The translations under genes and the position numbers were made by a program. The notes beneath the pieces were generated by a model. That model ran no database searches, was not told where the DNA came from, and saw only the letters and a program-made list of their open reading frames with translations. From Microbacterium galbinum (GTDB lineage Bacteria; Actinomycetota; Actinomycetes; Actinomycetales; Microbacteriaceae), in contig NZ_CP078077.1 of NCBI RefSeq assembly GCF_023101185.1, forward strand, positions 1,703,630-1,767,629: 64,000 nt of DNA, read 5' to 3'. This document shows positions 50,551-59,561 of this stretch, piece by piece. Position 1 is the first letter of the stretch, and every line of letters starts with the position of its first letter.

Positions 50551-51620
50551 GCCCAGCCTCCCGCCCGGCGGCGTGTGCGCACGAGCAGCCAGAGGAAGAA
50601 GGGGCCGCCGACGAGCGAGGTGATCATGCCGATCGGCAGGTCGGCGAGGGGCACGGCGGTGCGGGCGACGAGATCGGCCACGGCGATGAGCAGCGCGCCG
50701 CCGAGAGCCGAGGCGATCACGAGCGGCAGGTGCGCGGGGCCGATGATCATGCGCATCAGGTGGGGCACGACGAGGCCCGCGAACCCGATGATCCCGGCGA
50801 ACGCGACGGCCGCGCACACCAGCAGCGCCACGGTGACGATGACCGTGATGCGCAGCAGCTCGACGTTGAGTCCGAGGTGACGTGCGGTGCGCTCGCCGAG
50901 GGCGAAGAGGTCGAGGCTCGGAGCGACGATCAACGCCACGACGATGCCGATCGCGACCAGCGGTGCGACGAGGGCGACGTTCTGCCACAGCGCGCCGTTG
51001 AGTGATCCGAGCTGCCAGAACACGATCTGCTCGCGCGTCGAGGTCGTGCCGATGAACGTGAGGAACGCCATCCCGGCGCCCGCGATCGCGTTGATCGCGA
51101 TACCCGTGAGCAGGAGCGTGACGACCTCGGTGCGCCCGCCCGAACGGCTGATGAAGTAGACGGAGAGCACCGCCACGAGTCCACCGATGAAGGCGAACGC
51201 GGGGGTCGTCCACATCCCGAACGAGGCGAGTCCCAGGGTGATGCTCGCGGCCGCGCCGAGGGCGGCGCCCGACGAGACGCCGACGACACCGGCATCCGCC
51301 AGCGGGTTGCCGAAGATCGCCTGCATGAGCACGCCCGACACCGCGAGCGCGGCGCCGACGAGCAGGCCGAGCACCAGCCGCGGCATCCGGATGCTGTTGA
51401 TGACGCCGTAATCGGTGGCGTTCGACGGCGCCCAGGCGGTGTCGATGCCGATGCCGTGCAGCAGCACGCCGACGAGATCGGTGGGGGAGAGGTCGTACTG
51501 GCCGCTCGTGATCGATGCGATGCAGGTGATCACGAGCGCCGCGAGCAGGCCGATGACGACCAGCGCGAAGCGCAGCCCCCGGCGCGTGGTCGGCGTCGGG
51601 GTGACGACCTCCGAGGTCAT
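50547..51620 (-). CDS. hmuU: Haem ABC transporter permease
   Basis: 357 residues, FecCD family with about 10 membrane helices: RMPRLVLGLLVGAALAVSG, GNPLADAGVVGVSSGAALGA, and FAGIIGFAGLVVPHLMRMI are diagnostic. Transfers haem delivered by HmuT into the cytoplasm. Overlaps hmuT stop and hmuV start by 4 nt each. Confidence 0.94.
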   Translation of the reverse strand: MTSEVVTPTPTTRRGLRFALVVIGLLAALVITCIASITSGQYDLSPTDLVGVLLHGIGIDTAWAPSNATDYGVINSIRMPRLVLGLLVGAALAVSGVLMQAIFGNPLADAGVVGVSSGAALGAAASITLGLASFGMWTTPAFAFIGGLVAVLSVYFISRSGGRTEVVTLLLTGIAINAIAGAGMAFLTFIGTTSTREQIVFWQLGSLNGALWQNVALVAPLVAIGIVVALIVAPSLDLFALGERTARHLGLNVELLRITVIVTVALLVCAAVAFAGIIGFAGLVVPHLMRMIIGPAHLPLVIASALGGALLIAVADLVARTAVPLADLPIGMITSLVGGPFFLWLLVRTRRRAGGWA

Positions 51621-52732
51621 TTCGCGGGCTCGGGCGCGTAGAGGGCGCGGGCGAGGGCGCTGATGATCTCGGCCGAGCGCGGCCCGAAGCTGAGGATCTC
51701 GCTGTCGGCCATGTCGATCACGCGGCGGTGGGTTCCGGCGGGCGTCTGGGCGACGGCGGGGACACGTTCGATCAGACCGTCGATGCCCCCGACCGATTCG
51801 AGTCCGTCGGTCATCATCACGAGCACGTCGGGCTTCGCGGCGACGAGGGCTTCGGCGGTCATGGGCTTCATGCCCTCCCAGCCGATCTCTTCGGCGACGT
51901 CGACGCCGCCGACCGCGTCGATGAGGGAATCGGCGCCGGAGTCCTCGCCGAAGATGTAGTAGACGTTCGCGCTGCCGCGCACGTAGAGGAAGAGCATGCG
52001 GGCGCGATCGGCCTCGTCGGCGGGCACGATCTCGGCGATCTCGGCCTCGGCGTCGTCGAGCTCGCCCGCGAGGCGTTCGATGAGGGCCGCTCCGCGGGTG
52101 GGCACGCCCAGGGCGCCGGCGATCTCGGTGACGAGCTCGTCGGTGGTGTCGATGCGCCGGTCGCTCGAGATGACGACGACCGCGATGCCCGCGTCGCGCA
52201 ACTGCTGGCGCACCTCCTTGGGTCCGATGGTCGTGTCGGTGAGCACGACGGTGGGGGCGAGCTCGAGGATCGCCTCGGCGTTCAGGCTGTGCCCGCTCTG
52301 CGTGACGACGGGGAGGTCTTCGGTGCCCACGAACTGGGTCGACGCATCCCGCCCGACGACCTGGTCGCCGAGGCCCAGGGCGAAGACGGTCGAGGCGATG
52401 GTGCCCGAGATGTCGATCGGCAGGATGCGGTCGGCCGAGGTGATCGTGACCTCGCGGTCTTCGCTATCCGTCACCGTGACCGGCAGGTCGGGCGCGGTGT
52501 CGTCGTCGATGGGGGTGATGGCATGGCTCGACAGGCAGGCGGTCGATCCGCCCTCGACGGCGCGGACGTCATCGACGAGGTCGAGATCGGCGAGAGGGAC
52601 GGATGCCTGGGGGCAATCGTCCACGGGCGTTGCCGAGGCGTCGGGGGTTGCGGCATCCGCGCCGGGCTGTGCGCAACCGGCGAGTCCGATCGCGAGCGAG
52701 GCAGCGAGGAAGACAGCAAAGACGCGGCGCAT
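51617..52732 (-). CDS. hmuT: Haem-binding lipoprotein of ABC importer
   Basis: 371 residues. Lipobox in LAASLAIGLAGC, a ~60-residue linker, then a class III binding-protein (PF01497-type) domain: PVTVTDSEDREVTITSADRI, GDQVVGRDASTQFVGTEDLP, ILELAPTVVLTDTTIGPKEV, YVRGSANVYYIFGEDSGADS. The tyrosine and histidine used for haem binding in HmuT homologues are plausible here but were not mapped. First gene of hmuTUV; the DtxR/IdeR-like box abuts the start codon, so transcription should be blocked under iron sufficiency. Confidence 0.93.
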   Translation of the reverse strand: MRRVFAVFLAASLAIGLAGCAQPGADAATPDASATPVDDCPQASVPLADLDLVDDVRAVEGGSTACLSSHAITPIDDDTAPDLPVTVTDSEDREVTITSADRILPIDISGTIASTVFALGLGDQVVGRDASTQFVGTEDLPVVTQSGHSLNAEAILELAPTVVLTDTTIGPKEVRQQLRDAGIAVVVISSDRRIDTTDELVTEIAGALGVPTRGAALIERLAGELDDAEAEIAEIVPADEADRARMLFLYVRGSANVYYIFGEDSGADSLIDAVGGVDVAEEIGWEGMKPMTAEALVAAKPDVLVMMTDGLESVGGIDGLIERVPAVAQTPAGTHRRVIDMADSEILSFGPRSAEIISALARALYAPEPAK

Positions 52733-52750
52733 AAGGCAAGGCTATCCTAA
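52732..52750. promoter_or_regulatory. DtxR/IdeR-like iron box for hmuTUV
   Basis: TAAGGCAAGGCTATCCTAA matches the 19-bp consensus TTAGGTTAGGCTAACCTAA at 15 positions and abuts the hmuT start, overlapping a TAGGAT -10 (minus, 52749-52744). Confidence 0.75.
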
Positions 52751-52799
52751 AACTTGACGCGAGCCTCGCGCACAGCTTACGCTCAGAAACGGTAGCTGC

Positions 52800-52818
52800 T
52801 TAGTGCAGCCTAACCTAA
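52800..52818. promoter_or_regulatory. DtxR/IdeR-like iron box for HtaA surface protein
   Basis: TTAGTGCAGCCTAACCTAA matches the 19-bp iron-box consensus at 15 positions, 71 bp before the GTG at 52890. Confidence 0.75.
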
Positions 52819-52889
52819 TCCCTTCGCCCGACTGCATAGCGGCACCGCCGGCGTGCGTGCCCGCGCACCCCGGGGCCCGGAGAGAAACC

Positions 52890-55800
52890 GTGAACTCCAC
52901 AGCACCCAGCACCACAGCGACAGGCCGCGTCCGCGCGGCGATAGCTGCCCTGATATCGCTCTTCCTCGTCGTGACCGGCCTCACGGTCGCTCAGCCCGCG
53001 CTCGCGGCCGACACCGTCGTCACCACCAGCGTCACCGTGGCCGATACGTCCGGTGTGACGGTGCGGGCCACGGCATCCGCTCTTCCCGAGGGAACGGCCG
53101 GCGCCTACGCCGCCGTCATCGAGAAGGGCAGCGAGAGCGGCGTGACCGCGGGTGGCGGATTCGCGGCCATGCAGTTCGTGCGCACCGTCACCGACGGCGG
53201 CTTCACGGTCGACCTCGCGGGGGCGGCATCCGCCTTCGACCGCACCAAGGTGTACGAGGTCATCGTCTGGCAGCAGCACACGATCCCGGACGCCACCAAC
53301 ATCTACGCCCGCGCCGATGTCGCCATCAGCGCGGAGCAGTGGGATGCCGTCTTCCCGCCCGCGACCGAGCCGGAGACCCCCGCTGAGCCGGAGACGCCCG
53401 CTGAGCCGGAGACGCCCGCTGAGCCGGAGACGCCCGCCGAGCCGGAGACGCCGACCGAGCCGGAGACGCCCGCTGAGCCGGAGACGCCGACCGAGCCCGA
53501 GGTTCCGGCTTCCGCCGCGATCTCCGTCTTCCTCGCCGACGGCACCACGCCCGCGGCCGACACCGCGCTCAAGGCCGGCGACAAGGTCGTCGTGAAGGGC
53601 ACGGGCTACGACCCGACCGCCAACGTCGGCGGCCGTGGCGCTCCGATCCCCGCGAACCTGCCCCAGGGCACCTACGTCGTGTTCGGCAACTTCGCCGAGA
53701 ACTGGAAGCCGTCCGCCGGTGCCGCAGCCGCGACCCGCTCGGGTTCGGTGCAGGCGTGGGCGCTCGCCGAGAGCGTGCTCGACCAGGTTCCCTCGCAGTA
53801 CCAGGCCGCCGTGCGCGGCCAGTGGGTGCCCCTCGCGGCCGACGGTTCGTTCACGGCGACCCTGACGCTCAAGGACACCACGGCGACCCCCGGCTCGTAC
53901 GGCGTCTACACCTACGGTGCCGGTGGCGTGAGCAACGCCGACCAGGAGCGCAGCGTCGCCCTCAACTACGCGCCGGCCCCGAAGGTCGCCGTCTCCGACC
54001 TCGCCGTCAGCGATGCGGGCATCACGGCCAACGTCACGGGCACGCTGTTCGGCGCCGCGACCGGCGTCTACGCCGCGATCATCGAGACCGGCACCGAGGC
54101 GAACGTCACCGCGGGCGGCGGATTCGCGGCGATGCAGTTCGTGCGCAACGTCTCGGGCGGAGCCTTCTCGGTCGCGCTCGCGGCTCCGGCCTCCGCTCTC
54201 GACCGCACGAAGACCTACGAGGTCATCGTCTGGACGCAGCACACGTTGCCGAACGCGCAGACCATGCTCGCGCGCACGCCCGTCACGATCTCGACGGCGC
54301 AGTGGGACATCGTCAAGCCGGTTCCGGCTGCCCCGTCGATCTCGGTCTTCCTGGCCGACGGCGTGACCCCGGCGGAGGGCACCGCTCTCAAGACCGGTGA
54401 CAAGGTCGTCGTGAAGGGCTCGGGATACAGCCCGACCGCGAACGTCGGTGGCCGAGGCGTGCCGATCCCCGCGAACCTGCCCCAGGGCACGTACGTCGTG
54501 TTCGGCAACTTCGCGGAGAACTGGAAGCCGTCGGCATCCGCTCCTTCGGCGAACCGCTCGATCGGCTCTCAGCTCTGGGCGCTCTCCGAGGCCGTGCTGA
54601 ACCAGGTTCCGGAGGCATTCCAGCCGACCATCCGCAGTCAGTGGGTCGACATCGCGGCGGACGGCACGTTCACCGCGACGCTCACGCTGAAGGACTCCGC
54701 GGCCAAGCCCGGTGCCTACGGTGTCTACACCTACGCCGCCGGTGGCGTCGTGAACGCCGAGCAGGAGCGCAGCGTCGCCCTGAACTACAACGAGGCACCC
54801 GTCGCGACCGCGACGGTGAAGGCGGCGACCGAGGACGGTCTGACCGTCACGGCGGGAGGCTCCCAGCTGGGGTCGATCACGGGTGCGTATGTGGCGCTGA
54901 TCGAAGCGGGTGCCGAGGCGGATGTGACCGCCGGTGGTGGGTTCGCGGCGATGCAGTTCGTGCGCAACGTGTCCGGTGGTGCGTTCAGCGTTGATCTGGT
55001 GGCGGCGAAGGCGGGTCTTGACCGGTCGAAGGCGTACGAGGTCATCGTCTGGCAGCAGCACACCCTCCCGACCGCGTCGACGATCTACGCGCGTCAGGCC
55101 GTGAACGTGACGGATGCGCAGTGGAACACGGTGTTCCCGCCGAGCAGCCCGACGGTGTCGGGTGCGGTGTCGGTGGCGTCGACCGAGGGTCTGACGGTCG
55201 CTGCGTCGGGGTCGAACCTCGGGTCGATCACGGGTGCGTATGTGGCGCTGATCGAGGCGGGTACCGAGGCGGATGTGACCGCCGGTGGTGGGTTCGCGGC
55301 GATGCAGTTCGTGCGCAACGTGTCCGGTGGTGCGTTCAGCGTTGATCTGGTGGCGGCGAAGGCGGGTCTTGACCGGTCGAAGTCGTACGAGGTCATCGTG
55401 TGGCAGCAGCACACCCTTCCGACCGCGTCGACGATCTACGCGCGTCAGGCCGTGAACGTGACGTCGGCCCAGTGGGATGCGGTGTTCGGTCCCCAGGACG
55501 GCCCGAAGGTGACGACCGCGGTGAAGTCCGCGACCGCCCAGAACGGCCTGACCATCACGGCGACCGGTTCGAAGCACGGCTCGATCACGGGTGCGTACGT
55601 CGCGCTCATCGAGAAGGGCACCGAGGCGGACGTCACCGCCGAGGGCGGCTTCGTCGCGATGCAGTTCGTGCGCAGCGTCTCGGGCGGTGGCTACTCGGTC
55701 GACCTCACGGCGGCGGCGAGCGCGCTCGACCGCACCAAGACGTACGAGGTCATCAGCTGGCAGCAGCACACGATGCCGACCGCATCGACGATCTACGCGC

Positions 55801-57473
55801 GCAGCGCGGTGACGGTCACCGAGGCGCAGTGGGACAAGATCTTCGGCCCGAAGCCGCCGCAGCCCCCGAAGCCCCCGAAGCCCCCGGTCACCCCGACCGC
55901 TCCGGTCGCGACCGTCCCCGGCGGCTCGCTGCGCTGGGACGTGTCGAGCTCGTTCCTGAGCTACATCACGGGCAACATCGCCAAGGGCGCGATCGAGGTC
56001 ACCGGTGGTGCCACGCGCGCCGACGGACTGTTCCAGTTCGGACAGGCGACCGGCAGCACCTACGACCCCGCGACCGGCCTCGGCACGGTCTCGTACGTGG
56101 GCGCGGTCCGGTTCACCGGTCACGGCGGCATCCTCGATGTCACGGTCGCGAACCCGCAGATCCGCTTCACCTCGGCGAACGCGGCGACGCTCTACGTCAC
56201 CAACGGCGGAAGCCAGGTGCCGTTCGCGACGCTCGACCTGTCGCGTGCGGGCAAGACCACGGCGAACGGCGCGGTCACCTACACCTCGGCCCCGGCATCC
56301 ATCACCTCCGCCGGCGTCAACCAGGTGTTCCAGGGGTACTCGACGACTCTGAGCCCGGTCACGTTCACGATCGGTTCCGCAGCCGCGGCTCCGAGCGGAT
56401 CGACCGGCACCGTCGCGGCGGCCGCGGCGGTCGTCAAGAAGGCGGCTCTCCCGGCCACGCCTCCGGCGACCACCGGTATCGAGATCGACGACGAGAACCT
56501 CACCGCCCTGCAGTCGGGCAAGACGGCGACGATCACGGCATCCGGTTTCGAGCCGAACGAGGAGGGTATCCAGGTCGTCGTGTACTCGACGCCCGTCCTG
56601 CTCGGCACGGTGGATGCCGACGCCAACGGTGTCGCCACGTGGACCGGCACCCTGCCCGCCACGCTCGAGAACGGTGAGCACACGCTCACCCTCCAGGGCT
56701 CGGTGACCCGCGGACTCGTCTTCACGCTGGCTCGTGAGACCGTCGTGATCGGCGCCTGCACCGTCGACGGCGCGAGCCTGAACTGGGGATACAAGGAGTC
56801 GTTCCGCACCTACATCGAGGGCATCGCGAAGGGCGGCTGGACGCTCACCGACGTGGTCTACCAGTACCCCGACTTCGTGTGGTCGAACGGCTCCGGCTCG
56901 TACGACGACGAGAGCGGCGCGGGCCTCGTGACCTACGGCGGCAGCATCAACTTCACGGGCCACGACGGCGCGCTGAACACGACGCTGGCGAACTTCCGCC
57001 TCGAGCTCGCGGGCGACACCGGCTACATCGTGGTCGACGTCACCGGCACCACGCAGTCCGGTGAGGCCATCGACCTGAAGGACGTGCGGTTCGCCGAGTT
57101 CTCGCTGGCCGACGTCACCGCGGTCGACGGAGTGATCACGCTCGACGACATCCCGTCGACGCTCACCGAGGCCGGTGCCGCCGCCTTCGGCACCTACGCC
57201 GCGGGCGAGGCGCTCGACCCGGTCAGCGCCGTCATCCCCGTCGGTGCGGACTGCGGAGTCGCGGCCCCGGCCGACGACGAGGAGACCGAGGCGGAGGCGA
57301 CCACCGCGGTCACCGCCGTCACCGAGGTCGCGGACGGGCAGGGCGGCGTGCCGGTCTGGGTCTGGATCGTCGGCGGACTCGTCGTCGTTGCCCTCGTCGG
57401 CACGGGCGGTGTGCTCATCGGACGCCGCAGCCGCTCGACGGCAGAGTCGTCCGTCACGACCACCGAGGTCTGA
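52890..57473 (+). CDS. Large HtaA-domain surface haem-binding protein with novel repeats
   Basis: 1527 residues. Signal peptide (AAIAALISLFLVVTGLTVAQ, cleavage after residue 39), then five copies of a ~110-residue module A (about 44-153, 366-473, 637-747, 754-863, 873-985) sharing FAAMQFVR and VIVWQQHT-P...IYAR; an 8-copy Glu-Pro-Glu-Thr-Pro-Ala linker (160-207); two copies of module B (208-360, 480-635; ANVGGRG, LPQGTYVVFGNFAENWKPSA); a Pro-Lys linker; HtaA domain 1 (~1011-1160; SFLSYITG, VRFTGHGG) and 2 (~1290-1450; SFRTYIEG, INFTGHDG), each keeping the haem-ligand Tyr and His; and a C-terminal membrane helix (WVWIVGGLVVVALVG). Receives haem at the cell surface and passes it to HmuT. GTG 52890 follows GGAGAG. 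Confidence 0.92.
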   Translation: MNSTAPSTTATGRVRAAIAALISLFLVVTGLTVAQPALAADTVVTTSVTVADTSGVTVRATASALPEGTAGAYAAVIEKGSESGVTAGGGFAAMQFVRTVTDGGFTVDLAGAASAFDRTKVYEVIVWQQHTIPDATNIYARADVAISAEQWDAVFPPATEPETPAEPETPAEPETPAEPETPAEPETPTEPETPAEPETPTEPEVPASAAISVFLADGTTPAADTALKAGDKVVVKGTGYDPTANVGGRGAPIPANLPQGTYVVFGNFAENWKPSAGAAAATRSGSVQAWALAESVLDQVPSQYQAAVRGQWVPLAADGSFTATLTLKDTTATPGSYGVYTYGAGGVSNADQERSVALNYAPAPKVAVSDLAVSDAGITANVTGTLFGAATGVYAAIIETGTEANVTAGGGFAAMQFVRNVSGGAFSVALAAPASALDRTKTYEVIVWTQHTLPNAQTMLARTPVTISTAQWDIVKPVPAAPSISVFLADGVTPAEGTALKTGDKVVVKGSGYSPTANVGGRGVPIPANLPQGTYVVFGNFAENWKPSASAPSANRSIGSQLWALSEAVLNQVPEAFQPTIRSQWVDIAADGTFTATLTLKDSAAKPGAYGVYTYAAGGVVNAEQERSVALNYNEAPVATATVKAATEDGLTVTAGGSQLGSITGAYVALIEAGAEADVTAGGGFAAMQFVRNVSGGAFSVDLVAAKAGLDRSKAYEVIVWQQHTLPTASTIYARQAVNVTDAQWNTVFPPSSPTVSGAVSVASTEGLTVAASGSNLGSITGAYVALIEAGTEADVTAGGGFAAMQFVRNVSGGAFSVDLVAAKAGLDRSKSYEVIVWQQHTLPTASTIYARQAVNVTSAQWDAVFGPQDGPKVTTAVKSATAQNGLTITATGSKHGSITGAYVALIEKGTEADVTAEGGFVAMQFVRSVSGGGYSVDLTAAASALDRTKTYEVISWQQHTMPTASTIYARSAVTVTEAQWDKIFGPKPPQPPKPPKPPVTPTAPVATVPGGSLRWDVSSSFLSYITGNIAKGAIEVTGGATRADGLFQFGQATGSTYDPATGLGTVSYVGAVRFTGHGGILDVTVANPQIRFTSANAATLYVTNGGSQVPFATLDLSRAGKTTANGAVTYTSAPASITSAGVNQVFQGYSTTLSPVTFTIGSAAAAPSGSTGTVAAAAAVVKKAALPATPPATTGIEIDDENLTALQSGKTATITASGFEPNEEGIQVVVYSTPVLLGTVDADANGVATWTGTLPATLENGEHTLTLQGSVTRGLVFTLARETVVIGACTVDGASLNWGYKESFRTYIEGIAKGGWTLTDVVYQYPDFVWSNGSGSYDDESGAGLVTYGGSINFTGHDGALNTTLANFRLELAGDTGYIVVDVTGTTQSGEAIDLKDVRFAEFSLADVTAVDGVITLDDIPSTLTEAGAAAFGTYAAGEALDPVSAVIPVGADCGVAAPADDEETEAEATTAVTAVTEVADGQGGVPVWVWIVGGLVVVALVGTGGVLIGRRSRSTAESSVTTTEV
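53367..53510 (+). repeat. 18-bp coding repeat (Glu-Pro-Glu-Thr-Pro-Ala)x8
   Basis: Eight in-frame 18-bp units of GAGCCGGAGACGCCCGCT type inside the HtaA gene; in-frame, so copy-number change alters linker length without frameshift. Confidence 0.93.
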
Positions 57474-57481
57474 CACCCGAT

Positions 57482-57518
57482 CGAACCGCCCTTCCGCATC
57501 GCGCGGGAGGGCGGTTCG
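57482..57518 (+). terminator. Terminator after HtaA surface-protein gene
   Basis: CGAACCGCCCT (57482-57492) / AGGGCGGTTCG (57508-57518), 11-bp perfect stem with additional pairing in the loop, 9 nt after the stop. Confidence 0.85.
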
Positions 57519-57570
57519 TCGTGGGTGGGTCGGGCGGAGGTCTCCGTGATGGGCGGAGCGACGCAGTGAT

Positions 57571-58065
57571 GGGCGGAGTTCTCGGTGATGGGCGGAGGTT
57601 TCTGGGCGAAGCATCCGCCCGACGCGGAGTTCTCCTCCCGTGACGGAGGAGATCTCGCCTTCCGCAGGATCAGAACGGCGGATGCTTCCTGCGGAGCGCG
57701 AGTTCTCCTCCGCTGCGTGCGGGGTGGGGTCCTTCGACAAGCTCAGGGACCCAGCCTTCTGCGCAGGACCGATTCCCGGGTCGCTGAGCCTGTCGAAGCG
57801 CCCCGGGAGCGACGCGGTGGTGGGCGGAGTTCTCGGTGATGGGCGGAGGTTTCTGGGCGAAGCATCCGCCCGACGCGGAGTTCTCCTTCCGTGACGGAGG
57901 AGATCTCGCCTTCCGCAGGATCAGAACGGCGGATGCTTCCTGCGGAGCGCGAGTTCTCCTCCGTTGCGTGCGGGGTGGGGCCCTTCGACAGGCTCAGGGA
58001 CCCAGCCTTCTGCGCGGGACCGACTCCCGGGTCGCTGAGCCTGTCGAAGCGTCCCGCGGAGCGAC
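57571..58065. repeat. 251-bp tandem duplication of composite intergenic repeat
   Basis: GGGCGGAGTTCTCGGTGATG starts at 57571 and again at 57822; the two ~251-bp copies differ at only a few positions. Each holds a GGATCTCGCC-type mini-palindrome (57644-57712, 57895-57963) and a TTCGACA(A/G)GCTCAGGG repeat pair (57731-57800, 57982-58051). It fills most of the 642-bp gene-free stretch 57474-58115. Confidence 0.95.
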
Positions 58066-58103
58066 GAGACGAAGGACGTGCCGCGGCCCGCAGGGAACGG
58101 TGG

Positions 58104-58115
58104 GAGAATGGGGGC
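58104..58115 (+). promoter_or_regulatory. -10 box for leaderless small membrane protein
   Basis: GAGAAT (58104-58109), 6 nt before ATG 58116; weaker match than the other TANNNT boxes. Confidence 0.4.
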
Positions 58116-58517
58116 ATGTCCTCTTCCGAGACCCCGCAGACCGTCGAAGCGACCGTGCGCCACGTGCCGCGGTACGGCGTGTTCATGGGTATCGGTGTCG
58201 TGCTGGGTGTGATCGCCGCCGGCATCCTCACCTTCACCGGCAGCTTCGAGGAGTCGCAGGCTCTCGACGTCGTCTACCCGCCCGGGCAGGTCTTCGGATT
58301 CCTGCTGCTGTGGACGGTGCCGATCGGGATCGCCCTGGGCGGTGTCGTCGCGTTGATCCTGGAGCGCACCGGCCGCCGGCACGACCGGGTCGTGCGCGTC
58401 GACCGCGAGACGATCATCGAGATCCACGACGAGGCACCCGAAGCACAGACGGCACCCGGAGCGCAGACGGCACCCGAGGCCGCGGCATCCGACGCACCCG
58501 CCCCCGAGCGCGACTGA
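58116..58517 (+). CDS. Small membrane protein of unknown function
   Basis: 133 residues with two membrane helices (VFMGIGVVLGVIAAGILTFT and FGFLLLWTVPIGIALGGVVA) and a C-terminal cytoplasmic tail ending in Ala/Gln/Pro-rich repeats (APEAQTAPGAQTAPEAAASD). I do not recognise the family; similar short proteins sit beside purine genes in related genomes only by my impression. Ends 3 bp from the convergent gene. Longer upstream readings are translated repeat and are not used. Confidence 0.75.
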   Translation: MSSSETPQTVEATVRHVPRYGVFMGIGVVLGVIAAGILTFTGSFEESQALDVVYPPGQVFGFLLLWTVPIGIALGGVVALILERTGRRHDRVVRVDRETIIEIHDEAPEAQTAPGAQTAPEAAASDAPAPERD

Positions 58518-58520
58518 CCC

Positions 58521-59126
58521 TCAGGCCAGTTCGGCGATGACCGGCCGGATGGCCGAGTCGAACGCCACGATGTCTCGGCGCAGGCCGTCGGTCACCGCGA
58601 CGGTCAGATCACCGATCCACCAGATCCCACGCTGCGAGAACGGCAGCACCTGCACGTTCAGCTCGAACGAGTGGGCCCGCCGGCCGATGTCGCGCTCGAA
58701 CTCGGCGATCGCGCTGGCGTACGCCCGGTAGGCGTCGCCGCCGGTGTGGCTCTTCATCGACTTCACGTAGCGGTCGTGCGCGGCGCGCGCGTAGCGCAGA
58801 GCGGATGCCGCGTGCGCGGCGATCCCCGCCCCGAGCTCTTCCGCGCCGGAGGCGGGCAGCGCCACGAGCGTGTCGAAACCGTCGATCAGTTCGAGGGGCA
58901 CACCGGAGGGGTGTGCGCGCGGCTCGACCGTCATGTCCCAGTAGTCGCGCCACTGCTTCTCGATGGCCGACGTGGCGTCGGCGGCATCCGGCGCGCGCAC
59001 CGGCAGATCGCGCAGAGTCGGCAGATCGTCGGGAACGCGGATGCCGAGGGCCTGGCGCAGCGCGAGCGCGACGAGCACCGGAACGCTCGCGTCTTCGCGG
59101 ATGAGCCACTGCGGCTTGTCGGCCAT
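58521..59126 (-). CDS. Conserved protein of unknown function
   Basis: 201 residues, soluble, no signal peptide. Opens with KPQWLIREDASVPVLVALAL, later IEKQWRDYWDMTVEPRAHPS and FSQRGIWWIGDLTVAVTDG. Family not recognised, but the coding pattern and leaderless promoter (TACGAT 6 nt before ATG) indicate a real gene. Convergent with the small membrane protein; promoter divergent from the purM side. Confidence 0.75.
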   Translation of the reverse strand: MADKPQWLIREDASVPVLVALALRQALGIRVPDDLPTLRDLPVRAPDAADATSAIEKQWRDYWDMTVEPRAHPSGVPLELIDGFDTLVALPASGAEELGAGIAAHAASALRYARAAHDRYVKSMKSHTGGDAYRAYASAIAEFERDIGRRAHSFELNVQVLPFSQRGIWWIGDLTVAVTDGLRRDIVAFDSAIRPVIAELA

Positions 59127-59138
59127 GGCCCCATCGTA
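59127..59138 (-). promoter_or_regulatory. -10 box for leaderless conserved gene
   Basis: TACGAT (minus, 59138-59133), 6 nt before ATG 59126, no Shine-Dalgarno sequence. Confidence 0.5.
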
Positions 59139-59281
59139 GGGCTGTGGCCGCGCTCGGGGTGAGAATCCGGGAAGCAGTGCTAACCGCTGCCGCGCGCCGC
59201 GTCAACCCGCGCGCCCTTTCGACCGTCGAGGCGTAGACCGGGGGAAGTGGGCCATCCGCTGCCCGCGGACGAGAGGAAGAG

Positions 59282-59494
59282 ATGATGCGCAATCAGGAGA
59301 ACGAACGCACGGGCGAGGGCCCGGCAGCCGACGGCGCCGACGGAGAGTCCGGAGCGATGAGCGGGATGGAGACGGGGACCGCGCCCTGGGGCGTGACCGG
59401 CGAAGGCGACGCGCGGCACGGCGACGCCGCGGATGCCGGAGGAGAACGCGACACGGCCGACGATGTCGACGGGGCTGACGACGCTCAGCACTGA
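59282..59494 (+). CDS. Small acidic, Gly/Asp-rich protein (tentative)
   Basis: 70 residues, highly charged and probably disordered (GDARHGDAADAGGERDTADD near the end). GAGGAAGAG directly precedes two adjacent ATG codons, an acceptable ribosome binding site. No family recognised. It could be a genuine small gene or a chance frame in the 59127-59573 intergenic region; the SD and absence of overlap with other genes favour the former. Confidence 0.45.
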   Translation: MMRNQENERTGEGPAADGADGESGAMSGMETGTAPWGVTGEGDARHGDAADAGGERDTADDVDGADDAQH

Positions 59495-59561
59495 CGGTGA
59501 CGCCGATGCGATCGCCTCCCTCCGCAGGAGCCGATCGCATCTCGGCACGCCCGGCGGGCGG

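Noticed and set aside
52803..52889. Earlier GTG at 52803 for the HtaA surface protein.
   Set aside because: It lies within the iron box, lacks an SD, and would place 29 extra residues ahead of a normal signal peptide; GTG 52890 follows GGAGAG.
57352..57473. Sortase anchor at the C-terminus of the HtaA protein.
   Set aside because: No LPXTG-like motif precedes the membrane helix; it is read as a simple transmembrane anchor.
52815..57740. A 1641-codon open frame antisense to the HtaA surface-protein gene.
   Set aside because: It mirrors the codon structure of a clearly real gene with a signal peptide, domains and terminator; the antisense product is Arg/Asp-rich, repetitive and without recognisable folds.
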